From Thermoproteus sp. CP80 (GTDB lineage Archaea; Thermoproteota; Thermoprotei; Thermoproteales; Thermoproteaceae): DNA of 59,941 nucleotides. The stretch spans positions 1-59,941 of the forward strand of contig NZ_LCWM02000006.1 in assembly GCF_002077075.2 (NCBI RefSeq), given 5' to 3'. Each line of letters begins with the position of its first letter. Position 1 is the first letter of the stretch. The notes under the pieces were generated by a model. It was not told where the DNA came from. It did not search any database and worked only from the letters and a program-made list of their open reading frames with translations. Of the stretch, positions 1 to 7,858 are shown in pieces. The position numbers and the translations under genes are program-made.

Positions 1-1
1 T

Positions 2-142
2 GTAGGCGGCTGGATCTGTAGACACCATTTCGAGGGGAGGGCCGCGACGGACGACGAGGCGGCCTTCCGTGGATATTTCGGCGAACTTGGGCTGGAGCTC
101 GGCGAGCTCGAGGATGTGGATAGACGGCCGGACGAACCGTAG
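2..142 (+). CDS. C-terminal fragment of an unknown protein (cut by window edge)
   Basis: The frame is open from the first bases and stops at TAG 140-142, giving the last 46 residues, rich in Glu, Asp and Gly, with an ICRHHFEG segment near the window edge. Codons are GC-rich like neighbouring genes. I do not recognise the family. The stop lies only 6 bases before the encoded CCA end of the convergent tRNA-Lys gene. Confidence 0.45.
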   Translation, partial: VGGWICRHHFEGRAATDDEAAFRGYFGELGLELGELEDVDRRPDEP

Positions 143-148
143 AGTCCA

Positions 149-284
149 TGGCGGGCCCGGTGGGACTCTCGGGGCCATCCCCCTTCGAACCCACGACGTC
201 CGCCGGCGTCGCCGCCTACGGGTTAAAAGCCTCGGCGGATCTGGCCGGGTCCACCGCCGCTCTACCATGCTGAGCTACGGGCCC
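149..284 (-). tRNA. tRNA-Lys(UUU) with three predicted introns
   Basis: The 5' acceptor strand GGGCCCG (284-278) pairs with CGGGCCC (159-153), followed by discriminator G and an encoded CCA. The D stem GCTC/GAGC is intact. The anticodon loop CTTTTAA is at 229-223 with anticodon TTT at 227-225. The gene is 136 bases long, about 60 more than a mature tRNA with CCA. The extra sequence falls in three places: about 22 bases inside the 5' strand of the anticodon stem (near 253-232), about 18 in the variable loop (near 214-197) and about 16-18 in the T loop (near 186-166). Removing them restores GCGGG/CCCGT and GTGGG/CCCAC stems. Exact junctions slide by 1-3 bases because of repeated bases. Multiple non-canonical introns are known in Thermoproteales. 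A TATA box (RC of 308-318) lies about 27 bases upstream. Confidence 0.85.
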
Positions 285-304
285 CTTTACGTACATCTCC
301 CCAC

Positions 305-320
305 TTTTTAAAGCTTTCCG
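305..320 (-). promoter_or_regulatory. TATA box of tRNA-Lys
   Basis: An AT-rich element (TTTTTAAAGC on the plus strand, 307-316) is centred about 27 bases before the tRNA 5' end. An ATGTACG element lies just upstream of the tRNA start and is shared with the tRNA-Val promoter at the other end of the window. Confidence 0.55.
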
Positions 321-359
321 ACGGCGCCGGGCGGCTACCAGCCGTTGGGCCACGTGGCC

Positions 360-686
360 CTATATGCTCTTCAAGACTTCGGCGAAGAGGTACAGCAACA
401 CGGCGCCTATGAGCAGCCCGCGGCCAGTATATCTGCTCAACCTGGTAAAGTAGAGGAAAGCCCCGACCATGGCCATTATGATTGCGACGACCTCCGATAT
501 CTTAACAATATAATATTTCAATGTATATTCTAAATTTACTAAGAAATTTGTGCCTAGATTTAACCAATTATTTATTATATTATTTATATTGTCCAGAACC
601 CCCGCGGGGGTCGTGGAGTTCGTACCGTTGACGGCCGAGGCGTAGACCCCTATGGCTACGGCCACCAGCGCTAGATACAGCTTCAT
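360..686 (-). CDS. Small two-helix membrane protein, Ced/Ted pilin-like
   Basis: This is a 108-aa protein. Residues 1-21 look like a signal peptide ending in ASAVNG. A Thr/Asn-rich linker follows, then two hydrophobic helices (about 67-83 and 91-106) separated by a short basic turn RLSRYTGRG. This signal + helix + basic loop + helix plan is that of VirB2/TrbC-type subunits and of the archaeal DNA-import pilins CedA1 and TedC. The assignment rests on architecture only. The expected partner ATPase and channel genes are not in this window. A TATA-like TTTTTAACC (RC of 701-709) lies about 20 bases before the ATG. The segment 505-595 is very AT-rich. It could instead be an unrelated small membrane protein. 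Confidence 0.6.
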   Translation of the reverse strand: MKLYLALVAVAIGVYASAVNGTNSTTPAGVLDNINNIINNWLNLGTNFLVNLEYTLKYYIVKISEVVAIIMAMVGAFLYFTRLSRYTGRGLLIGAVLLYLFAEVLKSI

Positions 687-711
687 GTAGCGTGTTGATG
701 GTTAAAAACAC

Positions 712-1623
712 CTACGCGATCTCGAGGTATTTCCCGCCAAGTCTCATCTTCACCTTGATCCTCCCGGCGAGCCTATGGCCTGGATGCACGCCGTGCTCTG
801 TATATTCTATAGTTCCGTCGTCCTGCACGCGCTCCGGGGGGGCCGCCGAGAACATAGCCTCCCTGAAGATCCTTGCGCCTATCTGGTACAAATCCTTTGT
901 CCTGCTTCTACATATATTGACGGGGACTCCCTCCAACAGCCCCATGAGCCTTTTGGCCGCCTCGACGCTGCCATATGCCGAGCCGTTGCTCACCCTATAG
1001 CCGAGGCTCCTCAGGGCCTCTATGTTGCTGTCAGATACGTCGAGCTCGTTTATGTTCACGAAGTCCACCAGCCCGCGCTCGGCCAACGCGTTTATCGCTC
1101 CGGACATACTCGCCTCGAGGCCGGGGATCGCCGGGATCTCGACGCCCACGGAGAGTCCGGCGTATTTAAGCGCGGCTATGTGGTGCAACCTCCCCGACAC
1201 TTCGCCGTAGCTTAAGAAATGGAGCCTCACCTCGTCAACTCCGGAGTTTATGAGGGCGTTTGTTGTCGTGTTGTTCAGACTCGTCGGCCGGGTGTATAGA
1301 TGTATGTGGAAACCCCTTCCAAACTCGCGCTTCAGCGCCGATGAGACCTCGACAACCCTTTCGGGGACCTCTAGAGGGTCTCCGCCCGTTATGGCAGCTC
1401 CGGCGGCACCCGACGCGGCGACCTCGCGAACCACATCGCCGACGGTGTCCGCCCTCACGTCGTTGACGTATATGACGTCTCTGCCGAACCTCTCCCTATC
1501 CACCGGGCAGTAGAAACAGCGATATCTACACAGACCCGTGATAAAGATAACGGCCTTGGCTCCCACTAGGCACATATCGCATCCCTTGGCCAAGGGGCCG
1601 CTATGTATGTTATAATACACCAC
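712..1623 (-). CDS. Radical SAM protein, COG2108-like
   Basis: This 303-aa protein has the cluster motif CRYRCFYC (CX3CX2C) at about 32-39, preceded by GAKAVIFITGLC. An ITGGDPL glycine motif follows near residue 79. These are typical of the archaeal radical SAM group related to pyruvate formate-lyase activating enzyme (COG2108), whose reaction is unknown. It probably binds a 4Fe-4S cluster and cleaves S-adenosylmethionine. The first two codons are both GTG, so the start may be 1623 or 1620. It is divergent from the next gene and appears to share one AT-rich promoter with it. Confidence 0.8.
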   Translation of the reverse strand: MVYYNIHSGPLAKGCDMCLVGAKAVIFITGLCRYRCFYCPVDRERFGRDVIYVNDVRADTVGDVVREVAASGAAGAAITGGDPLEVPERVVEVSSALKREFGRGFHIHLYTRPTSLNNTTTNALINSGVDEVRLHFLSYGEVSGRLHHIAALKYAGLSVGVEIPAIPGLEASMSGAINALAERGLVDFVNINELDVSDSNIEALRSLGYRVSNGSAYGSVEAAKRLMGLLEGVPVNICRSRTKDLYQIGARIFREAMFSAAPPERVQDDGTIEYTEHGVHPGHRLAGRIKVKMRLGGKYLEIA

Positions 1624-1633
1624 CGCGATCCCG

Positions 1634-1650
1634 ATTCAATATTAAAAACG
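1634..1650. promoter_or_regulatory. Shared divergent TATA element
   Basis: The motif TCAATATTAAAAAC is AT-rich on both strands. It is centred about 24 bases before the ATG at 1666 on the plus strand and about 20 bases before the radical SAM start on the minus strand. It is used here to choose the plus-strand start. Confidence 0.5.
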
Positions 1651-1665
1651 TGCTCCATGTACTCC

Positions 1666-2265
1666 ATGGGAGAGGAGGTGAGAGAGGAAGAGAGGGGGGA
1701 GGTCAGGTCTGAATTAGTCACTCGGGAAGGCAAGAAGCTTCTGCTGATCAGATGGAACACGGGAAAGACCTCGGCCGGCAGGCTCTTCGGGCGTTACGGC
1801 CCCGGCGGCCGGCCTGAGTTCTTCAAGTTGCTCTTCGGAGCCGTCGCCGGCTCGCTCAGAGAGCAGTTCGGGCCGGACGGCGAAAATATCTTCACGCGTA
1901 TCAGAGACTCGGAGAAGTTCAGAGATACCTCCAGAGAGCTCTTCAACGGATTGAAGAGGTGGTTCTTCGAGGAGGCCGTGCCTAGACACAAGCTGGAGCG
2001 CGGCGATATCTTCATGATATCCACGGAGCTGCTTGTGGATCCAGACACGGGCGAGGTGATTTGGAATAAGGACAAGACGGAGCTCATATACTGGGTCAGA
2101 AGCGACAGATGCGGACAGACGGCGCCGGACTGCGAGGCCTTAAGGAGGGAGAAAGAGGAGATGTCTAGAGAGGTGGAGAGGCTCAAGGCAGAGAACGACA
2201 GATTGCGCAAAGAGCTCGAAGAGGTTAGGAACAAGCTCCAGCAGATAACAAGCCTACTAAAGTAG
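1666..2265 (+). CDS. Coiled-coil protein of unknown function, DUF2258-like core
   Basis: This is a 199-aa protein. The start ATG at 1666 is chosen because the TATA element lies 24 bases upstream; the longer open frame from 1603 would run into the divergent gene. The middle part contains RHKLERGDIFMIS followed by an acidic beta-hairpin and a WVRSD end, which resembles the DUF2258 family of Crenarchaea; this match is tentative. Residues about 160-197 form a heptad-patterned coiled coil (Glu, Lys, Leu and Arg rich), suggesting dimerisation. No catalytic motif is visible. It may be an architectural or regulatory protein. Confidence 0.65.
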   Translation: MGEEVREEERGEVRSELVTREGKKLLLIRWNTGKTSAGRLFGRYGPGGRPEFFKLLFGAVAGSLREQFGPDGENIFTRIRDSEKFRDTSRELFNGLKRWFFEEAVPRHKLERGDIFMISTELLVDPDTGEVIWNKDKTELIYWVRSDRCGQTAPDCEALRREKEEMSREVERLKAENDRLRKELEEVRNKLQQITSLLK

Positions 2266-2316
2266 ACGTATACATTTTTAACAATTCGTCTTTTAATATA
2301 TACACCAAATCGACAT

Positions 2317-2454
2317 ATGGAGCGCGTGGTGATTTCGCTCAAGCCGTCCGAGTATAAAGCGCTCAAAGATATTTGTAAAAAATACGAACTGGACCTAGAT
2401 GATTGCGTTAATTTGGCTATAGCAAATCTAATTTATATCTATAATGGATTATAG
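2317..2454 (+). CDS. Short ribbon-helix-helix-like protein (45 aa)
   Basis: The frame ATG 2317 to TAG 2452-2454 encodes 45 residues starting MERVVISLKPSEYKALKDIC. The beta strand plus two helices pattern (RVVISLKPSEYKAL, then a second amphipathic helix) is typical of Arc/MetJ/CopG-type DNA-binding or antitoxin proteins. A TATA box TTTTAATATA at 2291-2300 lies about 20-25 bases before the ATG, fitting a leaderless mRNA. Its 3' end overlaps by 6 bases the end of the convergent NurA-like gene. It may regulate the facing operon. Confidence 0.6.
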   Translation: MERVVISLKPSEYKALKDICKKYELDLDDCVNLAIANLIYIYNGL

Positions 2455-3231
2455 ATATTCTCTATATTTTATAGATATATCTAGAAGCCTAGGCGCTATG
2501 GTCTTGACCGTCCTCAAGTACTCCCGCGTGATTTTCGCATATCTATGCGCTATTCTCAGCTTAATGGGATATCCATATCTAAAGAACGACGACACGACCT
2601 CCTGAGGTATATACTCGGGAAACTCCACATAGAAGACAGAATCTCCCTTTATATATGTAACAAGATATCTGCCGAGCTTCACGGGCCTCAGCATGGAGCC
2701 CGGCGGCTCGCCCCTAAGCAGAATCTCGGCTCCGTAGAGCTCTGAAACGTAGCCCGACATCTCCTTGAACCACTCGCCCGCGCGGCCGCCGACCCCTCTC
2801 CAGTACCTAGGGGCCACCGGATCCTTCGAGACGCCTATTACAAAACCCCTAGGTTCCCTCAAGTAGGGCGATATCGGGCCGTCGGACAGAACATATCCGC
2901 CGTATCTCTCGGCCCGCATCAACTCCTGCTTTCTAATATAATTATTCAAATCTATTTTTTCATTTCTTTTAAAACTAAATAATATTGTTTCTGTTTTTAT
3001 GTATTTATCTATTATGACTACCACTATTGATGCTATATTTAGATATCTATATTGAACCACCGCATATCCGGAGTCTATCGCGGTATAGTCGGGCGTATCC
3101 ATATATCGAGGCCTCACCACCAATTCCCTTTTATATTCATCTAAGTTGTTCGTTAACTCAGCTAGCTTATCTCTATATCTAGGTATCTCTATCTCGGCGA
3201 GGCGCAGTATCTCGGATACAAGCTGCTTCAT
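2449..3231 (-). CDS. NurA-like nuclease domain protein
   Basis: The ATG at 3231-3229 overlaps the TGA of the preceding gene as TGATG, so the longer open frame above it is not used; the product is 260 aa. It contains YTAIDSGYAV near residue 48, at the place of the first acidic motif of the NurA domain (usually D-G-S), and GGYVLSDGPISPYL near residue 115, matching the second Asp motif. NurA proteins are Mn-dependent 5' to 3' nucleases that normally work with the HerA translocase in DNA end resection. Here the partner is a different ATPase upstream in the same operon. The DSG order in place of DGS is a deviation. The segment 2925-3025 is AT-rich. Confidence 0.65.
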   Translation of the reverse strand: MKQLVSEILRLAEIEIPRYRDKLAELTNNLDEYKRELVVRPRYMDTPDYTAIDSGYAVVQYRYLNIASIVVVIIDKYIKTETILFSFKRNEKIDLNNYIRKQELMRAERYGGYVLSDGPISPYLREPRGFVIGVSKDPVAPRYWRGVGGRAGEWFKEMSGYVSELYGAEILLRGEPPGSMLRPVKLGRYLVTYIKGDSVFYVEFPEYIPQEVVSSFFRYGYPIKLRIAHRYAKITREYLRTVKTIAPRLLDISIKYREYL

Positions 3232-3731
3232 CAGTATATTTCTCCGTAGAGCATCTCCAACACCTTGGCGGCGATATCCCTGGTGATGGGGCCTAGGGCG
3301 TCGGCCAGATAGCTCGGCAACGGGGCGGCGCCGTCGGCGAATTTCTGTAGCGCCAACAACGACGACGATTTTTTGTACCTCCGCCTCTCCTCCAACACGA
3401 TCCTCTTCAGCTTCTCCACAAGCTTCTTTACGTCGGCTCCTTCCTCCACGAAGAGCTCGCGCTCCAGATAGCCCGCCTCTTGGTATAACGTCAGTGGAAC
3501 CGCCCTTATGTACAACACGCCGTTGAGGAGGGCGGCGACCGGCCTCCCCGTGTATTTGCCCCACCCGACGGCCGCGTCCCCCCTGGCCTCGCCGACCGCC
3601 ACCAAGGAGCGTAGCTCCCTTCCCTCGAGTATCACCGCGTCGTAGAAGTCGTAAGGCGGCCTGGCGTCTATCACGACCTCGCCCTCAAGCCTAAGCCCCC
3701 CGTCCCTTATGACCAATACCCTAGGAGACAT
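3231..3731 (-). CDS. Unknown 166-aa protein between ATPase and NurA-like genes
   Basis: No family is recognised. The N-terminal half is beta-rich (RVLVIRDGGLRLEGEVVIDA, then ALLNGVLYIRAVPLT). The C-terminal half is helical and basic (KKLVEKLKRIVLEERRRYKK). The start overlaps the 3' end of the ATPase gene by 11 bases and its stop overlaps the NurA-like start by one base, so the three products are very likely translationally coupled. It could be an adaptor joining ATPase and nuclease, in the position an accessory subunit would occupy. Confidence 0.7.
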   Translation of the reverse strand: MSPRVLVIRDGGLRLEGEVVIDARPPYDFYDAVILEGRELRSLVAVGEARGDAAVGWGKYTGRPVAALLNGVLYIRAVPLTLYQEAGYLERELFVEEGADVKKLVEKLKRIVLEERRRYKKSSSLLALQKFADGAAPLPSYLADALGPITRDIAAKVLEMLYGEIY

Positions 3732-6561
3732 ACCTCCTGGCTATCAAGCCTTTTTCGGCCAGCGCCTCCAGGTATTTAGAGACGGCGTCGATCTCCATAG
3801 AGACCTCAGACGCGAGAGCTTCAGGGTCCAGATCGGCCCCTGGTCCTCGCGAGGCTATGGCGTAGAGAAGCCTATACGGCACCTGCAACTCCTCGGACTT
3901 TCTCCTCAACACCTCATCGACGCCCTCGGATATTCCCAGGCGGACCTTCGCCCACTCGGTTGCCTTTCTCCGGCGTTCTGCGTCCTTCCTATACGTCTCG
4001 TATTCCTCCCTCAGCTTGACCGAGTAGAGCCTCAACGCGGCGAGATAGTCAGCGACCCAGGGCTCCGGCAAGCTCAAGAGAAGCTCGAGATCCGTCTCTA
4101 TGGATATAGCCTTGCCGAGCTCCTGCGCGAGCGGATATAGGCCCTTCCAGACCTCCGTGATTTCCTCCACCGCCTTGAGTATGGCAGATTCCCTCTCCAG
4201 AGTTTTCTCGTCTGGCGTCATGTACTTGATCCTCTGCGGCATCCTTTCGGCGAGTTTCTCCAGAGCGGCCACGAGCTCCTGCTTGGCCTTGAGCTCCCGC
4301 TCCAGCTCGCTCCTTAAGGCGGCCGCCCTCTGTTGTGCGTCGAGCAACGCCTTCTTATGGCGAATTACCAGCGCGGCATATTCCCTTGCGTCTCTGAAGT
4401 CGAGCGGGATGTTCTCCACCTCGAGCTTTCTGGAGAGCTTTATCTCGCCGAATATCTTGCTCTTGAGATGGACCGCGATCTCGGAGTAGGCGCCTAGCTC
4501 CTTCGACAAAGCCTCTAGGTATCTACGCGCGTCCTCCATGTTGAATTTCGCATAGGTCTTGTCGCCTCGGGGGATCAGATGGCCGGTATAGACCATGAGG
4601 TTTATCAAGTCGTCCTCGCGCAGATCCCGCCAGAGGCTCACCGGGAAGAGTCTGCCTATGAGCGACCTCAGCTCTTTTTCGTGCATCTCGCTGTTTAAGC
4701 CCCTGAGGAGTATATCGACAACCTTGCCGTACGCCGCCATTCCCTCGGGCGTTTCGCCCGAGACCAGTTGCTCGGCAACTCTCAATAGGGACAGCTCCTT
4801 CCTTTCCTTGACTCTCCGTAGCGCAAGGGTGTATTTAAGCACGTCATCCCGCGCCTTCTCTCTATACAGCTTTAGGTTCTCCAACATCTCTAGAGACCCG
4901 GCGCCATCGCCGACTATCTTGTTTATTTGGAACTTAACAATTTCGTCCTTCAACTTATCTAGTTTATCTGCACCATAAATGTTTAGATAAATATATTTAT
5001 TAGCTGTATCTATATATAGGTTTTTCCAGCTAATTTTAAGCAGAGGAGAAATAGATGTCGCTATATCATCTGTTAGTAGTATGTTGGAAAATATATATGC
5101 TATAATATAGTCTATCCCGTATTCATCCAGCGCTCCTTCTATTATTATTTTTCTGATAAAATTCTTAATGATATTTATATCATTCTCTCTATCTAAATAT
5201 ATTAATAATATCAGCTCTCTAAATCCTAAGTTGTTATACCATATGGCTTTTCCACAACAAAGTTTTATATTTATTCCGTTCAAGCTAAGAATTTTTTCCA
5301 CTTCATCAAGAAATTGCTGGGGATCTTGGAGCTTGCTTAATAGCTCCTTGCTTATTCTATATATATCCTCCTTACCGCCGGAGAGGGGGGCTACGTCTTC
5401 GCTCGCCACATAGGCTTCGCCTAGTAGGTACTCGCCTAGCTCCTCCGGCCTCTCGTCGTGGACGAAGTATATCACCAACTCGCCGTCCTCAATCACCGAG
5501 TAGTATAGATTCGGCTCATACGACACAGATCTCTCGTCTGCAGGCCTTATCTCCTTGCCTTTCAGCTTGAGGAATCTATTGACGACAGCCACCGCCTCCT
5601 TGTCGCTAAAAGGTATTTTATATAGATATTTCTTTTTAAAAATATCTATATATTTTTCCTCTATATTAATTAACGGTATCCCAGATAATACATACTCGGC
5701 AATCTCTTTATTCTGTATATATATTCCCTCCTCCTCGGCCAACTCGGCAAGCCCCTTCCCCTTGTTCTTCAGCTCGAACAGCTTGGCGGCTAGCTTCAAC
5801 AAATACCTCGGGCTGACCTCGCCCTTCTTTAAAGCCATGTTGTACAGGGCGGCCAGTTCGCCGAGGGTGAAAGGCCAGAGCCTATTAGGCCTCTCTGCCT
5901 TGACGTACGTCTCCAGCCGAGAGGCCACCATCTCGACGAAGAGCCAGAACGGATACCGGGTGTCGAGGACTATCTCCCTGTAGACTCTGCCGGTGGTTAT
6001 GTCGAAGACGTCCGGCACCACGTTCTTGAGTATAGTGTAGTAGACTTGAGGCGTCAGCGCCGCTATCACCAACACCCTGTCGTAGTTCTCGGGGTTCCCG
6101 AGCACGTGCGGGTAGTTCTTCGGCTCGAGCAACGCCCGCACTATGGATGCCAGATCTATCACCGCCTGTCTAAACTCGTCGTTTGACAGGGCGCCCAATC
6201 TATGCATGGCCGCTATCCTCGACAGCTCGTCGGCTTCGTCTATCAACACCACCAGGGGATCGCCTTGACGTTTCCCCTGTAGGCTTCTCAACACGTCCTC
6301 CTTGAGGGTATGCGACAGGGCTACGCGCACCGTCTTTAAGCCTCTCGAATCCGCCTCCCTCTGCACCTCGTCTAGGAACTCGCTTTTACCGTAGCCGTAG
6401 GGCGCCACGACCACGGCGAGGACGTTGTTACGCGTCTTGGCGATTAGCTCGAACAGATCGGCGATCTGGGCGAGCTCCTTGGTGAACCCAAGCGCACGGT
6501 GTAGCCTATGTAGATGGGTGACTCCCGACGGGCTGAAAGGCGAGTCTACGACGTTAAGCAC
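3721..6561 (-). CDS. Large AAA-type ATPase with coiled coil and C-terminal winged helix
   Basis: This is a 946-aa protein with a GTG start. Walker A APYGYGKSEF is at about 53-62 and Walker B LVVLIDEADEL at about 102-112. The layout resembles an Orc/Cdc6- or STAND-type AAA domain. A long middle region of unknown fold follows. A Lys/Glu/Ala coiled coil lies at about 725-775, a second helical region at 840-880, and a winged-helix-like segment at the C terminus (DPEALASEVSMEIDAVSKYL). A TATA box ATATATTG on the minus strand is about 25 bases upstream. It heads the operon with the 166-aa protein and the NurA-like nuclease. It is inferred to be a DNA-remodelling or DNA-sensing ATPase; HerA-family signature residues were not recognised. 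The parts at 4925-5330 and 5610-5720 are strongly AT-rich. Confidence 0.75.
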   Translation of the reverse strand: MLNVVDSPFSPSGVTHLHRLHRALGFTKELAQIADLFELIAKTRNNVLAVVVAPYGYGKSEFLDEVQREADSRGLKTVRVALSHTLKEDVLRSLQGKRQGDPLVVLIDEADELSRIAAMHRLGALSNDEFRQAVIDLASIVRALLEPKNYPHVLGNPENYDRVLVIAALTPQVYYTILKNVVPDVFDITTGRVYREIVLDTRYPFWLFVEMVASRLETYVKAERPNRLWPFTLGELAALYNMALKKGEVSPRYLLKLAAKLFELKNKGKGLAELAEEEGIYIQNKEIAEYVLSGIPLINIEEKYIDIFKKKYLYKIPFSDKEAVAVVNRFLKLKGKEIRPADERSVSYEPNLYYSVIEDGELVIYFVHDERPEELGEYLLGEAYVASEDVAPLSGGKEDIYRISKELLSKLQDPQQFLDEVEKILSLNGINIKLCCGKAIWYNNLGFRELILLIYLDRENDINIIKNFIRKIIIEGALDEYGIDYIIAYIFSNILLTDDIATSISPLLKISWKNLYIDTANKYIYLNIYGADKLDKLKDEIVKFQINKIVGDGAGSLEMLENLKLYREKARDDVLKYTLALRRVKERKELSLLRVAEQLVSGETPEGMAAYGKVVDILLRGLNSEMHEKELRSLIGRLFPVSLWRDLREDDLINLMVYTGHLIPRGDKTYAKFNMEDARRYLEALSKELGAYSEIAVHLKSKIFGEIKLSRKLEVENIPLDFRDAREYAALVIRHKKALLDAQQRAAALRSELERELKAKQELVAALEKLAERMPQRIKYMTPDEKTLERESAILKAVEEITEVWKGLYPLAQELGKAISIETDLELLLSLPEPWVADYLAALRLYSVKLREEYETYRKDAERRRKATEWAKVRLGISEGVDEVLRRKSEELQVPYRLLYAIASRGPGADLDPEALASEVSMEIDAVSKYLEALAEKGLIARRYVS

Positions 6562-6646
6562 GCTAGTCAGCCCCTAACGACAATATATCAGCTATAGACA
6601 AGAAGCGCTACGCAACGCCTATAAATGCCGTGCCCAGTGGGTTGAG

Positions 6647-7114
6647 GTGCCCCTGGAGCATTGCTCCCCGGAGAGGCTCGACGGGATCTACGAGGTGGAG
6701 CTCGACTCGTTTAAAAAAGAAGATATATATAGTATTGACTTACTTAAATTCCTTTGTTCATTTTGTTATGAAAATTCATATATATATATTGAAAATAATA
6801 AAGTTTTGGGATATATCATTACTTGTGTAGAGGGATCGGCGGCCCATATAATATCCATCGCGGTAAGGCAAGAGGCTAGACGTAGGGGCGTAGGTTCGGC
6901 CCTTCTCTGCACCGCGTTAAGGCTCCTGAAAAATAGAAAAGTTGAGAAAATCTATTTAGAGGTTAGGATGAGCAATAAAAATGCTATAGATCTATATAAA
7001 AAGGCTGGATTTCAAATAGTCGAGGTACTTAGGAACTATTACAGCGACGGCGAAGACGGCTATAGGATGGAATTAACTGAAAGAAAATCCTTTGATTCAT
7101 TCTGTCATAGATAG
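6647..7114 (+). CDS. GNAT-family N-acetyltransferase, RimI-like
   Basis: This 155-aa protein starts at GTG 6647, about 25 bases after the TATA box CTATAAAT (6618-6625). The acetyl-CoA binding motif VRQEARRRGVGSALL is at about 73-87, and the later GNAT motif NAIDLYKKAGFQIV near 112-125 is typical of RimI/Ard1 protein N-terminal acetyltransferases. The likely role is transfer of acetyl from acetyl-CoA to a protein N terminus. Much of the gene (6715-6830, 6925-7020) is AT-rich. It stands alone upstream of a MinD-like gene on the same strand. Confidence 0.85.
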   Translation: MPLEHCSPERLDGIYEVELDSFKKEDIYSIDLLKFLCSFCYENSYIYIENNKVLGYIITCVEGSAAHIISIAVRQEARRRGVGSALLCTALRLLKNRKVEKIYLEVRMSNKNAIDLYKKAGFQIVEVLRNYYSDGEDGYRMELTERKSFDSFCHR

Positions 7115-7116
7115 TT

Positions 7117-7245
7117 TATCTTTCTTCTATAATATATCTTAAATGCTATTACAGTTCTTTTAAATACATTATAGCCTAGAAGGTCTATGAACTCTTTTAA
7201 CGATATCTCCCCCGACGTGTAGAGATATTCAACCAGGCTGTCCAC
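7117..7245 (-). CDS. Possible 42-aa helical protein
   Basis: A GTG-started frame of 42 codons on the minus strand reads MDSLVEYLYTSGEISLKEF and continues with a helix ending in RYIIEER. The pattern suggests the first helices of a winged-helix or similar small fold. A TATA-like CTTTTTAAGG lies only about 17 bases upstream, closer than usual. It fills the 180-base gap between two plus-strand genes. It could be chance. Confidence 0.3.
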
Positions 7246-7295
7246 AACAGCTGGTGCCTTAAAAAGCAACGTAGCTTTTAACTACCGTATAGCTC

Positions 7296-7844
7296 GTGGA
7301 TATCTGCGTCACGTCGGGATCTAGAGGCGGGACCGGCAAGACCACTTTCAGCATCATCATGGCCCATGTTTTAAAATATATTTATCAAAAAAATATTGTT
7401 GTTATAAATATTTCAAGGATACCATATAGAATAAAAACAGATATAGATATTAGAACAGATTTAATAGATAGACAGGGACATATAAGAGTCTACGACTTCC
7501 CAGCGTTCCAGCTGAGCGACCGAGAACTGCTTTCCCTCTATCTATCCTGTAGAAATATTGTGTTCGTAGCAGACGAGGATCCATATACGGCGGAGTCGGC
7601 TAAGGCCTTCCTGAAGCTAGCCCGAGGGAGGAAATTGGGCGTGTTGGTCAACATGGTGATCGGAATGCCCAAATTAAAATATATTATACTATATAGTAAA
7701 TATAGTAAAGTTTATTCAATTCCCTTCGATGAGCAATTACGCATATATAGAGCAAGCGGCGTCGATCCCATCAAGTTGAGGAGCGCGGGAGTTGCCAAAA
7801 TGGTCAAGGCGGCTGTGGATATAGCGAGAAGGTTAAATAGTTAG
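7296..7844 (+). CDS. ParA/MinD-type (SIMIBI) ATPase
   Basis: The 182-aa product starts at GTG 7296. The deviant Walker A SRGGTGKTTF is at residues 8-17. RVYDFPAFQLSD near residue 64 stands at the switch/Walker B position, and VLVNMVIG near 115 fits the base-recognition strand. The protein is shorter than typical MinD (about 240-260 aa). No ParB or centromere-like repeat was seen, so partitioning is not shown; it could be an orphan regulator of polarity, plasmid-derived, or an assembly factor. The middle of the gene (7365-7480, 7670-7750) is AT-rich. Confidence 0.75.
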   Translation: MDICVTSGSRGGTGKTTFSIIMAHVLKYIYQKNIVVINISRIPYRIKTDIDIRTDLIDRQGHIRVYDFPAFQLSDRELLSLYLSCRNIVFVADEDPYTAESAKAFLKLARGRKLGVLVNMVIGMPKLKYIILYSKYSKVYSIPFDEQLRIYRASGVDPIKLRSAGVAKMVKAAVDIARRLNS

Positions 7845-7858
7845 GACCATGAAGGGGC

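Noticed and set aside
2449-3564. 371-aa reading of the NurA-like protein
   Set aside because: The first 111 codons are the antisense-like frame of the 166-aa gene and are Arg-rich shadow sequence; the TGATG junction marks the start at 3231.
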